Source: Parus major
Lineage: Eukaryota; Chordata; Aves; Passeriformes; Paridae
Reading direction: 5' to 3'
DNA: 64,000 bases
Assembly: GCF_001522545.3 (NCBI RefSeq)
Contig: NC_031768.1
Coordinates: 8,391,403 to 8,455,402, forward strand
Shown here: piece by piece, positions 1 through 64,000 of the stretch
How the letters are laid out: every line of letters begins with the position of its first letter
Position numbering within the stretch: position 1 is the first letter of the stretch
Made by a program: the position numbers and the translations under genes
The notes under the pieces: generated by a model
What the model saw: the letters and a program-made list of their open reading frames with translations, nothing else
What the model was told of the DNA's origin: nothing
Database searches by the model: none

Positions 1-673
1 GGAAAGTAAAGCCTTTATTTACGGTGCAATCTCACAGGACAATTACCAAAGCTTTTACCTAGTTCCATATTTCTAATCTGTGGAGATAGAGCATGGAATG
101 AGATTCCTGCTAGTCCACATAGAAGACCCTGTTATCTTGGGAAACTTACTTTGTTTCCATCCAAGCTTACACCAATTGCTGAATGTAGCTGATAAAATAG
201 AAAACATCAAACAGTCAAAGTGAAGACTGAATGAATTAAAGCTTAGCAACTCTAAAAAGGCTCACTTGTTAGACTAACAAAGAATTGAACTTAACATCCA
301 CAATGTTAAGTGAACTTTCAGCCAATATAAGTGTACATCATGCAATATTACAAATCGAAAGAAAGAAAATCGAGCTGCAATTGACTTTTTGCTCTTAGCA
401 CAAGGACATGGTTGTGAGGAGTTTGAAGGCATGTGCTGCTTGAATCTTACTGATCATTCAGTCTCCATCCATAAGCAACTACAACAGCTGCAGGATGGGT
501 TACATGCCCTGAAAGAAGACAGTGACCCCATTGGAAGTTGGTTCACCAGCTGGGGCATCACTGGATGGTTGAGGTCTCTTGTGCTAGAAGGGGGACGGAC
601 TTTACTTGTAGTGTTAATTGGGATGACAGCTTTAAGTTATATGTTATCTTGTCTTCATAAAAGTATAGAATGA
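1..673 (+). mobile_element. Endogenous retrovirus fragment: env transmembrane subunit remnant
   Basis: The 3' end of an env gene. The open frame 314-673 holds a CX6CC disulfide motif (Cys at 413-415, CC at 434-439) preceded by an immunosuppressive-domain-like helix, then a hydrophobic membrane anchor at about 599-655 and a short tail ending in TGA at 671-673. This layout is that of gammaretrovirus-like env TM. Upstream the frame is closed by TGA at 311-313, and the coil that should precede the motif reads better in another frame, so at least one frameshift is present and the copy looks decayed. The rest of the provirus lies left of the window. Confidence 0.75.
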
Positions 674-698
674 GTCACATCCAAAGCCTGGTTTGTGC

Positions 699-716
699 AA
701 AAAGAGAAAGGGGGAA
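699..716 (+). promoter_or_regulatory. ERV polypurine tract
   Basis: A run of A and G only, AAAAAGAGAAAGGGGGAA, sits directly before the TG that opens the LTR and after the env stop. This is the usual place for the plus-strand primer. Confidence 0.8.
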
Positions 717-717
717 T

Positions 718-1003
718 TGTTGATTTATTTTATATATTAGTAAAGGCCTGTGCACAAACCAGTCTTTGAATTAAGTTGTGATATTAAAGGCTAAAGTCCT
801 TGAAACCTTCCTGCAGGAGAAAGAGTAAAGCAAAACAATATCCTTGTGTACAGGAGAAAAAATGTAAACCTATTTGCATTAGCCAATAGTAACTAGCTTA
901 GCCCACGGACCCTGTAGAACCCTATATAAGTGCACTAAATATAGAAATAAACGGCGTTCACGTTTACTTCTGTGAGGGGTTGTGGGTAGCTGGTGATCTC
1001 TCA
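718..1003 (+). mobile_element. ERV 3' LTR (right boundary approximate)
   Basis: Starts TGTTGATTTATTTT just after the polypurine tract. It contains an ATTTGCAT octamer (872-879), CCAAT (883-887), a TATATAAG box (923-930) and AATAAA (946-951). A plausible CA end is at 1002-1003, giving about 286 bp. The start is well supported. The end is a guess, as no 5' LTR or target duplication is in view. A minus-strand frame of 132 codons at 879-1277 crosses this region and is taken as chance. Confidence 0.6.
923..951 (+). promoter_or_regulatory. LTR core: TATA box and polyadenylation signal 16 nt apart
   Basis: TATATAAG at 923-930 is followed by AATAAA at 946-951. The closeness implies that the poly(A) signal lies at or just before the start of R. 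CCAAT and octamer elements lie 40-50 nt upstream. Confidence 0.55.
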
Positions 1004-2519
1004 GTAGTTTTGCAAACAGATAGTTGTCTAAAATTCCTCTTGGGGTTAAAGTTGTCACTTGATACAAAAGTTTGTTGACAATATCTTTCTGCAAACCATT
1101 ATAAAAGACATTAGCCTCACATTGAAAGTGTACAAGTGCAACTTGTACACTTTTTAGTTCCACTAAAAAAGTGTCAATCACAGACAAAAAGCATAAGCCA
1201 AAGGCAACACTAGCATTGATTTTCAGCAGCAGCAAGGAGAAAATTGGTGATAGCAGGAGCGTGGAAGTCATTGCCACAGGGAATATGATGAAGGAGCAGT
1301 GATGAGTGTAGAGGATGGGCAGTAATTACTAAGGCCCATGTACTGCAGTTCTTAATAGGAACATATGTTCTTACCTGCTACACTTCTGGCTTTTAATGTC
1401 CAGCAGCCTTGGAGCAGCAGACTTTTTTTCTCCCTCTTCACCTTGGAGACAGACCAGGCTGTTGATTTGATGACAGGGAAACGTTACTCCAGGGAAACGT
1501 CATCAAGGATTTGTCACTTCCAGATCTGTGAAAATACTTGTTTGCAAGTCATCACTTTGAAATTAACAAAAGAAGGTCCCCGTTAAATAAAAAAATACCA
1601 GGAGGTAATCAAAACAGGAACAAAATTCATTTTTTTATTACGGCACACAGTCTTGAAAATCCACTGCAGGACTACACATCATGCACGAAGAATACTTCTC
1701 AGAGGAGTGAAAACTGTGAGTTACAGTTTGGATGCCTGTTCACAGGGTATGATGTGTAATTTGACTGTCTGGACTAGCACTCCAGCATCTGTGCTATTCA
1801 TTCTTGCTCCTCAAGAACACAGTCTTTTTTCGGCCAAATGCTTGCTTGACTTTGACCATAAAGGTAGAGTTTTAAATTTTACAGTGGTGTCAGCAAAAGA
1901 ACAGTTTTATCAGCATCTTTAAAGCAATCCTTACCAGAATTTGGTCTTCCCTCTGAAATGGCAAAAGGAAAACAACAAAGGAAAGAAAATTCTTTTAAAA
2001 AGATCAGTCCTGCAAGTGAATTAATGAGGGAGTGGATGTGAAGAGAGGTAAGTCACCCTTGACACTGGCTAGCAAAAGCTAGTTTGTGGACTGAAGCATG
2101 ACAGCGCCAAGGAGGAGCTGTGTGGGGGTATGCTATGTCTTCTGAACAGGATGATCTGCTTCCCAGTGTTAGGAGAGTGTTGTTGAACACTCAAAAGCAG
2201 CTATGAAAGCATGGCTTGGCCCTGCAGTGCTGGTGCCAAAGGCCAAAATCGGGATACACCCTGAATTCTGCAGGTGGTGGTGCCAAGTTTGCCAGGATGA
2301 GCAACTGAGGGGCAAGGAAGCCCTGGGTTTTCTGGGTGTTGCTGTTAGGAATAATGGGTGAGGGCAGGATTGGTGACAAAAGTCACAGAAATACCATTTG
2401 TCTTCCATACCTGACCAAACAAACTGAACCCACTGTAAAGGAACAAGGAGGATAAGGGCCCATGGGGTGGTGGACACAGCTGTACCCCAGGCTGCCTTCC
2501 CTCTGCTGCCTAACAGCAG
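1004..2519. other. Unassigned stretch between LTR and CR1
   Basis: No recognised gene. It holds the hairpin pair at 1125-1166, a direct repeat of CAGGGAAACGT (near 1477 and 1492), and a plus-strand frame at 1653-1922 (89 codons) with several Cys and an N-x-T site that I cannot assign. The frames at 1365-1586 and 1653-1922 could be parts of a decayed coding insert. Nothing else is supportable. Confidence 0.4.
1125..1153. repeat. Perfect 13-bp inverted repeat with 3-nt loop
   Basis: AAAGTGTACAAGT at 1125-1137, loop GCA, then ACTTGTACACTTT at 1141-1153. It is followed at once by a second inverted repeat, TTTTTAGT-TCC-ACTAAAAA. Together these can form alternative stems. Confidence 0.85.
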
Positions 2520-2943
2520 TCAGTGGCTAAGGAAATCAGGGCTGGGCACACCAAGGACATGGACCTGTGGAAGGAGACCAGAGAAGAGCCACTGAGGTGG
2601 TCAAAGGGCTGGAGAACCTCTGCTATAGAGACAGGCTGACAGCAGTGGGGCTGTTGAGCCTGGGGAGGAGAGGGCTCCAGGGAGCAGCTTAAAGGGGCTG
2701 CAAGAGAGCTGGAGAGGGATTTTCAGAAGGGCATGCAGTGATAGAAAAGACCTGAAGCTGAAGTAGGACAGGTTTACTTTAGGTTTTAGGAAGAAATTCT
2801 GAGGGTGATGAGGGCCAGGAATCTGGAGGTGTTCAGGGCCAGGTTGGATGGGGCTCTCTGGAGCTTGTGTAGTAGAAGATTCCCTGCCCACAGGAGGGAG
2901 ATTGGAACAAGTCCTTTCCAACCCAAGCCATTCTGTAATTCTG
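2520..2943 (+). mobile_element. CR1 LINE 3' end
   Basis: Carries the typical avian CR1 3' series: a GAGGAGAGGGCTCCAGGGAG-like segment, GGCCAGGTTGGATGGGGCT, CCCTGCCCACAGGAGGGAG, CCTTTCCAACCCAAGCCATT, and the tail ATTCTGTAATTCTG (degenerate 8-mer repeat). Plus orientation, 5' truncated, moderately diverged. No coding capacity. Confidence 0.85.
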
Positions 2944-5900
2944 TGCCTGTGGAACAGAGGCAGCCCAAGGACACATCCATCCACAGACTGTTGTGGCCCC
3001 AGTTCTCTGGTTTAGGTTCTACAGCATGCACATGCTTAGTATTTTTCTGCTCACTTTCCTCACTGAAAAAGGAGAGCAACTGATTTCCAATGATTTAAAA
3101 TCTATTACAAAAATAAAAGTCTTGGATGAGTCTGATTTCTCTCCTGTATTGCTGTAATTCCAATCTGCTGCTTCTCCATTTTGATTTAGGTACGTAATCA
3201 GTGCATCCACTCACCTTTCATGACTGGATGAGCAGGAGCAGGGCTTTACAATCGCTACAATCAGGGAAGTGATTGCAATCACTAGGCTGTTACAGGAAAT
3301 TGAATTAAGTGGAGGAGAGTGCAGGAGTGATTGGATTACTAGTTATATTCTGCACAGAACATTTATTAAAATCCTGTGATTAAGAAAAGCTGTTCTTGAT
3401 TAGTAATACAAGGTTTCTGGCATTTTCTGTTGTATGTTTTTGTGGGGAGCAGTGAAAAATATCATGTGCCATCTCTGTTTTGGAGTCAAATCAGCCTGCA
3501 TGTATGGTATGCAGAGATTTGGTAGAATGGCCTTTTGGGAGTGTTTGAACAAGGGATTTAGTGTTTCTGGCTTTAGCCCAGCATTTATATATGCAAATAT
3601 ATTCCAGTAACTCATTCTGTACACTTCTGGTCACAGAAAAACAAAACTGCATAAGCAAGGTTCAATATCTATCCCTGTGCACTTTTTTATTAAAGGTTTC
3701 ACAGAAAATTCTCCTCCTTCCAACTTAAACTGGCTGGAGTCTCTTTTGTACCACCAGCACAGCTCTTCTTGACATAGCTCTAATCCTATCACTGTTGTTA
3801 AAATGCAAATCTGATTGAAAACATGAATATTAGACCTGCCATAAGTCTTATCCTTTCCATCCCACCTCCAGGCTGTTCATGGCAGGAGATGTGACACATC
3901 ACAGTGTGTAGACACAGTCATGGGCTGGAGGTTCCTACATAAATCTGGAGGTTCTGACTGTGAACCAGAAGACTTCAGTTATTTCAGATGAGAAAAGAAT
4001 TATTGTTCCTGACGTGCAGCACCTTTTACAAACAAAACTATTGAGAGAAATTGTGGGAGGCAGCAGTTTCTCAGCAAAGAACTATTTGTTAAGGGCCTGA
4101 TTTTCCCCAGATTCTACCTGATAATCCACCTAATAGATGAGAAAAACCCCTGCTGTTACACACCTCATCTAGCCAGAGGAGAGACAAAATTTGAAGTTGC
4201 ACATCCCTATTCTTGAAGTTTAAAGCCTTTTGGGACAGTGTTGTGTTTTAATGAAAACACCAATGAAGCTTTACAGCTCTTCTCTAAACAACCAGAACAT
4301 GGGACTTCATTACAGCTCAGTACTTACATAAGGGCATGAGTCAGACTGCATCACATAATTAATGAAAATGCAGAGGCTAAAGAGTAACCTGGAGTATATT
4401 TAAATACTCTTACGATCACAATGCACTTTTTAAATTGAGGTGGGGGCATAATAGAGCTCAGGCTGTGCAATCTCAGTGCCTGATCACTCCCAGCCACACA
4501 CCACAGTCTGTTCCTGCTGTACATCCACAGGAAGCAAAAAGGGCTTCACACCATCCTCTAGCCCATGTAGCTGCTGCCCATTTCTCTCTCCCCATTTGTG
4601 GCCGGAGGATATTCTTATGGTAGCTTGGTGAAGGGAGCAGTGGGAAACCAGCTGCAGATGTTGGAAGGAGAGAGCATCAAGGCTGCCTGGGCTAGAGGAG
4701 CCAGTGGGGACATGGGCAGCTGAGGAGAGCACATACATTTTTTCCTCTGGCCTCTTTCAAGCAGTAACCCAGCTGCTGCATGCTCTGTGAAACACAGAGG
4801 GAACAAATGGGAATGCCGGTGTCCATGCAGAATGTGCTAGTGCATATCTAGTTACCAACGTGTCTCCCATTGCCACCCATGCAGCCAGAAAGTAACCAAA
4901 ACCTGAATTTCAATAATTAGGATGTCCCATACTTCAAATTTACCAGGAGAATTTGTTGTCTACCACCTCAAAGAGAAGGGGAGGAGGAACTACACTTCAG
5001 TTGTACAGGAGTGACAGAGGTGTCTTCCAGACCCTCAAGCAACTCCTTGAGTACAGCCCTTAGCAAAGGTACAGAGAGCAGAGAAACAGCAGGAGGGCTC
5101 TTCCCCTACCTGCAGCTGCCTTCCAGTTTTTTGGGTGTCTGACCTGCCCATAAAGGCCAAAACCAGCACAGGGATGAGCTAGACAAGAGTGGAGTGAGGG
5201 CAAAAGACCCTGTGCCCAAACCACACCGAGAGACCACTGAGCCCTGCTGACCTGCTCTCCCCTTAACCCAGGCACAGGACCTGAGCCAGGCTTCCAGACT
5301 GTCCAAAGTGAGCAGAGGCAGCACAAGCCCAGAGCCCAAGAGCAGGGTTTGCCTCCTTTCTCACTGGCAAGGCACAGCAAGACACAAAAGCCCAGGGAAC
5401 TGGAGAACCACAAGATGTAAGAGAGCCCCAAGCTCTGAGGTGAGTTAGAGTGAACATGACTCTGCTGAAAATATAAGCTGAGCGGTCAAATGCTTGTTGA
5501 TTTTTCTTATAATAAAAAAATAAATCAGGGCCAGAAATGACAGAAAATAGGCAATTTGAACATACCTGGATTTTCAGGTGGGCAGGACCTTGAACTAGGG
5601 AAGAGGCAGGAGATTCAGAGGTGGAGGGGAGGACCTGGTGAACAGGCAGAGTTAATATACATGTAAAATAATTTCATAGCAAGGAGGAAGAGAACACCAT
5701 ATTTCCTTTTTTCCTTAGAATTGCATATTTAAAAGAAATGAGATTTAATGTTTATGAAATAAAAAATAGCTTAATTTCTACACTTTAAGTGTTTTTAAGA
5801 CAAAAAAAAAAAAAATAAGAGATAGACACCATCAGTGGAGTCCCACCTCCGAAGACATGCCAGGCCCCTTGCATTAGTCATCAAGTGATGTCTTTACCTC

Positions 5901-8900
5901 AGTGAGATAATATGGGATATTTCTGGGAGACATAGTTTCCTGTAGTTCATTTTAGGAGAGACAAAGACACAGCAACGTTTCAGTATTTTAATTTAAAAGA
6001 CATAACAGAAATTTTGACAACATCTGCAAATGTCTTACCAGCCATCTTTGTCCACAAAACAATGTACAATGCACAGTACAAAAATGTTCTCAGCAGAAAA
6101 CATTGCTTTGTCTCAATTTGGGCAGAGCTTCACATACTGCAGTGCCATTTACTGCTACTACTGTTCATGTCCACCAGAATAATTAAACAAATTGCTAGCA
6201 ACAGATTTTAAGCAGAACAAAGGCAGCACAAGGGATATGTGACATTCTCTAATTGCTGCAACAAATGAATATGCTTGGCTTTAGGCAAACCTCCATAATT
6301 AAAGTATTCTGAAAAATATACAGAGAGCTGTCAGGAACAGTAGCACACAGCCATGTAAATATTATTGCCACAAAGTAGAATTGCTGAAATAAATAATCTA
6401 AATAAAAGGTCAAGATGCAGCCAGGGCAAGTTTCAAAAGCAACCTAAAAAGTCACCTAAAAAGCAAGCTGAGATTCAGTTTCCAGTGTCAATATACACAG
6501 TATAATTAACACTGTATTTATTATCACTTATTAAATAGCATTTGCATACATGAAATCATCAGGGAGGAAATTCACGGGCACAGTGCTCAGGTTCTGTTAG
6601 CGTGCTTCTCAGCATCTCCTGCTGAGCTATGGTAAAGGGCATCACTGCAAATGAAAGTCTGCATCCTGTTCTGGAATTCACCATCATTTCTCTAGGGTTC
6701 TCAAATGTTAACTTTACTGGGGGTAGAAAACTAAAAACTAGTTTTTAAGTTTTAAACTAAAAATCAGCCTTTTAAAAAAGTTTATAGAGTACATGGGTCT
6801 GCTCTCAGAAGATGCTTGTTTCTGTCAAGGTGGCAAGGTGCTGAAAATCAGTACTGTGTGTTAGCAAAGGAAAATTTCAGTCTTAACCTCATATAGAAGA
6901 AAACAAGTGGGGCTGTCCCATCACCTCTGCATGCTGCCTCCTCCCAGATACTGGGGATCAATGTCCAGGGAGAGCCTCCAGCTCAGGGCTGCTGAAACAA
7001 AGGGAAGAGAGAACCTTGCAAAGATTCAGGTACAACTTACTGTCTTGTGTGAGCCCACAAACTAGACAGCTGTGGAAACAGGACTCTGATCTCTTCTCCA
7101 AAGCTGTAAGAGACCCAGCAGCTTTTCTCCTCATTGATGCTACAGAGCAAACTGCAAACTTTACATTCCTGAAGCTGGGTGATGTGCAGAGCCATCAAGA
7201 AGTGAAAATTAAGCCAGACTAAAATGAAACTCTGCTGTAATTTCTCTTTATCAACTGGGACCAGTGGATGTTCAAAGGCTGCTCTGCTGTTCTAGCTGAG
7301 TTGATATTTTGCAGAATACAATTTAGAATAATTGCATTTAGCAGGGATTAACCAGTCAGGAAAAGAAAAATCAAAAATTAATATATAAAAATGCTTCAAT
7401 CATGCTGCCTCAGCATAATCTGCATTGGAAGAGGCATAGAAGAAAAAGCTTCCAGTCTAATGTACCATGATCAAAACATGCTCACCATCCCAATGCTTTC
7501 TCTCTCAAACCGTTACAGCTGGAAAAGAAGGATGAAAATGGGGCATCTGAAAAGCATCCAGGGAGAGCAGTGGCACTTGAATTAGCATTGGAAGATGGCA
7601 ACAGCAGCCCTCAGTCTTTACAGCTTTCCTCTCATCTCACCCAAGTGTAACATGGTGGAAGTAGAGGAGGCAGGAAGGACATTTCAAGCCTATTTTACCC
7701 TGGTTTTGGTATCTCAACGTGGATGCAGGTTTAGAAGCCTGAAGTCCCTTCCCCCACCTCCATACCACTGATAGAGAAAACCAGCAGAGAGCAGGGCTGG
7801 CTGCCAAAATCTGTTGGCAAGGCTTGGAAAGCCCTCGGCATCAGCTCTTTTTGATAGTAATTGGTTCTGTCTATAGATGTGCTTACTGGCCCAACTTGAA
7901 CTTTTACAGCAAAAGTTGCATTTTTATTCTTCTTTAATAGGTTGAACCCTTAAAGTTTAATCACAAACCTTGCTACAAAAATATGTAGCAGAGTAAAATG
8001 TATTTTGTAACGCATTTTCTACCATAGGGCAGATTTCTCCACTGGTGCAGCTTCAGTTGTTCAGGTCTTTGTAGAAAAAAATTAATGAAAGATCAGCTCT
8101 GCTGTATCTGTTTACTCAGAGAAGGAGTTTTATGAATCAGTGTTAAAATTGTGGCTATTTCCTCCTAAAAATTAGGTTTGAATAAACCATTCATGCACCT
8201 TCAATACCATAAACACAGATAGAAAAGGAAGGCTTTGGTCTAATTCCTGGCTTTGTCTTTTTTTGTTCAGCCTGGTAACACTCAGTACATGATGACACAC
8301 AATTATGGAAAAATAATTCAAATATCCGGGAAACAAGAAATCACATCTGCAGTTAATCATCTTGTTCTTTTTCCAAACCATAAACCACCTTTACAGAAGA
8401 AGAGAACAAAGAGACATAATTAAATGTGACATTTTCCACAAATCAGATGATTCCTACAAATGAGCTGATAACATCAGAGAACAGCAAAACTTTCCAAATG
8501 GCTCCAGCGTTTATCTGGTGCTCATCATCTCCCTGAGGCTCTGGTGAGTGTGGCACCATGCTGCAGAACTGTCCCTGCTAACCCAGGAGGTCATTTCACT
8601 GTTCTACCCCAAACCCCACCAATGGCAAACACCACCACCTCGGCCAGAGCTCATTCCCAGGAGAAACTGTTCCTTCCACAGCTGGACTGCAGCCTGTCAT
8701 TTCATGTGTGGGCTCAGAGTGACATTTGGGCATTTTGGAAAGAAGAGGCAGAGCTTAAAGCCCATGTATGTGCTGGGTGACACTTCCCAGATGAGTCCAT
8801 TCATCACAAACTCTGCCTCAGGACCAAATTGGGCAGAAGTTGAAGCAGTGAAATACAAATTTTTTTTTGTTTCAAACCAAGTCGTGGTTTACCTAAAATA

Positions 8901-10639
8901 TTCATGCTTAGGAGGTTAGGAAGTACCATTCAGAAATTAGGCAAACACTTGTACTCCATGCAAAAGCAAATTCAATTTAATATTATTTTAAGTTTTTTCA
9001 GTTTGGCAAATGAAAAAATGCCTATTCCAAGGTCCAGCTTGGAAGGGCTTTTTTTGTTATTATTTTTGCCATTTTCGCCATCAAAATTAATCAGAGCAAA
9101 CCACTCAACAGACCAACGTTCCTCTACAACTCGAGCTGGAATTTTACCTCAAAGAACATTTCCCTTAGATTCAGAAAGTTTATCTGTTTGAAACAACTTC
9201 TAGCAAAAGAAAAAAAAAACCCAACACATTTGTGCCAATATGTCAATGTAATGCCATTGTTCCTAAAATAAATTCAGCTTTGTAGTACAAACAACCAAGA
9301 CAACTCAAAAAAATTCTGTTAAAGAGAGGTAGTTTAGGTGTCAAAAGCTTGGTTTGGTTTCACTTGGGAAGATACTGATAAAAAATTAATACTTAAAGAC
9401 AGACTATTTTTATAAGAACAAGGTCATAAAATGTTGTGTGCTTGATATTTGTGCTCTTATTTATCAGCTCACAGCATCTGCAGCACAGAATGACAGAATT
9501 ATTTAGGTTAGAAAAATTAAAAGCTAAAAGCAAATTAGACTTCCCTGACTACCCAATTTGAGCTGAACTTCAGAAGAAAATGAAGAAAATATAAAGAAGG
9601 AAAAGTAAGTCAGTTTTCTTGGCTAACCACTGACATTTGGTTCCAAATCTGAGATTCTCTAGGAGAATTTTCATTTTCAAAGATGACTTGGTAATTTCAG
9701 AAAATGGTGAGTCTTCATCTGGGCAAACATTACCTCCAGTGACTTTTAAAAGTCATATCCGAATTTTGAAATAACTTATGCAAAATGAAGAAAAAAAAAT
9801 TATTAAAACTACTGTTTTCAGCACTAATAAATACTTTATTTTATCCAATAATATTATGATTTTAGAAGATTGGCTGTGAACTTCCCTGCAGTTTCCAGCC
9901 ACTCCCACAAAAAAACAGCATAAAATATCTGAAAAAGAAAGAAATTAATGTTACATTTTAAGGTTTTGAATTCAGCTCTAAATACATGTACATAATTGTA
10001 CACTAGGACAACTACAGATATCAAAATCTCCAGTTGTAGTTGCTTAGCTATCAGTTCATATTCTAGATTTCTTGTAATAAACTTTGGGGTAAAAATCAAA
10101 ACGTAGGAATTGCCACTGATTAATTTATATATAGAATTTATAAATAGAAAGCTGTGTTCTAATTGTGGAAAATTCAGAAGAAATGCTGTTCACTCAGTTT
10201 CCTGATCTTCCTTTGTCTTATACTTGGAGGAATCACAAAATTACTGTTGAACAGTTGTTAAGGTTAATAAGATTAAAGATTGTGTTGGGCAAGACCTACT
10301 CATCACTACATCCTCTGGGGGATGTTCAGGAGAAAAAATGTCCTGCTTGGGTTATAATTAATGTGCATGGGCCTGAATAGGACCACAGCCCATTCAGAGA
10401 AGATTTTACAGTTATGCAAATCATTTTGGTATGTGTTTTAATCCCATTCTGTTCTATACAATCTGTTGAATCAAGTTTTAGCTAACTGTCCAAACCTAGC
10501 ATGTGTTTCATCTCAGCAACACATCAGATGGGAACTGGCATGTGGACATATTCCCTCTGTTCAATGACATCAGAAGGTCTTGGCTAGAGCTGTCAACTGC
10601 AAGAAAAACACAGTAGCATCGTGTAGTCCTGGAAAGGGA
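2944..10639. other. Flank downstream of SYTL5, no gene recognised
   Basis: AT-rich sequence with scattered chance frames under 130 codons on both strands. There are A-rich runs (near 5802-5815 and 9210). A short piece at about 9481-9515 (CAGAATGACAGAATTATTTAGGTT) resembles the antisense CR1 tail. SRPX would be expected to converge from the left by the human gene order, but none of its exons is identifiable here. Confidence 0.5.
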
Positions 10640-11343
10640 GGATTTGTTATGATTTATTTTCATTAGAGGATCTTTGATTATGATGAACCAAGTCTGCCTT
10701 TTATACACGTGCATTAAAATACCCAGAGGATGCCAGGCCCCCAGCACTGCCTGCCAGCTGTCTGTTTCTAGGGTGCAGCACACAGCATTGGCCCTGCTTG
10801 GTTGGGTTTGGTCCCAAGCCTGTTGTGCTGCACCTCTGCACAGCCCAACAAGCAAACACAATAAAGAAACAGTTTCTTGTCCTTCATAACGTTATGGCTT
10901 CTTAAATTACAAACACCAAAGCACAGACTCTCAATCTGCTTGTGCTGTGCCACTGTTGCCTTCTGGGCTGTCTCTGAGCCAGGAGATTCATAAACCTGAC
11001 ATTACTCACTAAATGACCAGCGAGAGAATTTGCTCACTCTGAGCAGCCCACAGGCAGAATGTTCATCAGCTGCACACCAGCCACCAGAAGGGACAGAGAA
11101 AGCCAGTCTGATCTCTGTACAAGGTATCCAGCTCTCAGTGGCTTCAGGAGAAACAATTCACACAAGAAGCCTGGGTAAAAAAACATGAGCATGAAAGTGC
11201 AGAATGCATTAAAATCTCACTCAGAGCCTTAATATCCAAGGCAAAGGGTACAACCCTTCTCATGTTCAAATGGGCAAGGTGACAAGAGCCTGGGCACCAC
11301 TAAAGCCAGGGGTACTTGTGGCACCCTCAGTAGTTAAAGTCTT
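10640..11343 (-). other. SYTL5: Probable SYTL5 3' UTR with candidate polyadenylation signal
   Basis: Sequence after the stop has no conserved frame. The first AATAAA on the minus strand is at 10653-10658, with a T-rich stretch a few tens of bases further on. That would give a 3' UTR of about 700 nt. Other AATAAA motifs occur further downstream (for example 9835-9840), so the true end is uncertain. Confidence 0.35.

Positions 11344-64000
<52,657 letters not shown>

Noticed and set aside
879..1277. 132-codon minus-strand frame across the LTR edge
   Set aside because: It overlaps LTR signals on the other strand and hairpin DNA, has no family motif, and crosses the likely element boundary.
8544..9191. 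Cluster of plus-strand frames considered as SRPX 3' exons
   Set aside because: No SRPX-like sequence, no splice-consistent joins.

Overview
The window looks like bird nuclear DNA, probably from a songbird-sized genome; the species cannot be fixed from sequence alone. It is AT-rich and intron-dominated, carries 3' ends of CR1 retrotransposons in the typical avian form, and has a piece of an endogenous retrovirus at its left edge. No bacterial-type gene layout is present, and nearly all long open frames are chance frames in introns.

The window is dominated by one gene on the minus strand: SYTL5 (synaptotagmin-like protein 5, Slp5), a Rab27 effector. Its whole coding region can be assembled from 17 exons with consistent reading phase, from the start codon at 58684-58686 to the stop at 11344-11346. 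In transcription order the exons are 58568-58686, 49282-49497, 39605-39717, 38228-38360, 36282-36407, 33419-33557, 31968-32097, 30047-30153, 26121-26213, 22265-22330 (probable cassette), 21116-21294, 20146-20248, 17852-18013, 14688-14796, 13148-13283, 12077-12285 and 11344-11486. The lengths add to 2283 nt (760 codons plus stop), or 738 codons without the 66-nt cassette. The protein reads as an N-terminal Rab27-binding domain (two Slp homology helices around an eight-cysteine zinc finger), a variable serine-rich linker, and two C-terminal C2 domains. One intron uses a GC-AG boundary.

Layout from left to right: 1-~1003, the end of an ERV (transmembrane env remnant, polypurine tract, 3' LTR); ~1004-2520, unrecognised sequence with a striking hairpin; ~2520-2943, a CR1 3' end; 2943-11343, flank and 3' UTR of SYTL5; 11344-21294, the exons of both C2 domains; 22265-39717, linker and SHD2 exons; 39718-58567, two introns of over 9 kb around the zinc-finger exon, one of which holds an old diverged interspersed repeat; 58687-64000, 5' flank or first intron with no clear promoter, CpG island or further exon.

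No previously undescribed system was found. The points most worth checking are the GC-AG intron, the 66-nt cassette exon with a competing acceptor 10 nt away, the fast-changing linker exons (one with an internal CpG cluster), the G-quadruplex motif in an intron, and the tandem hairpins next to the ERV.
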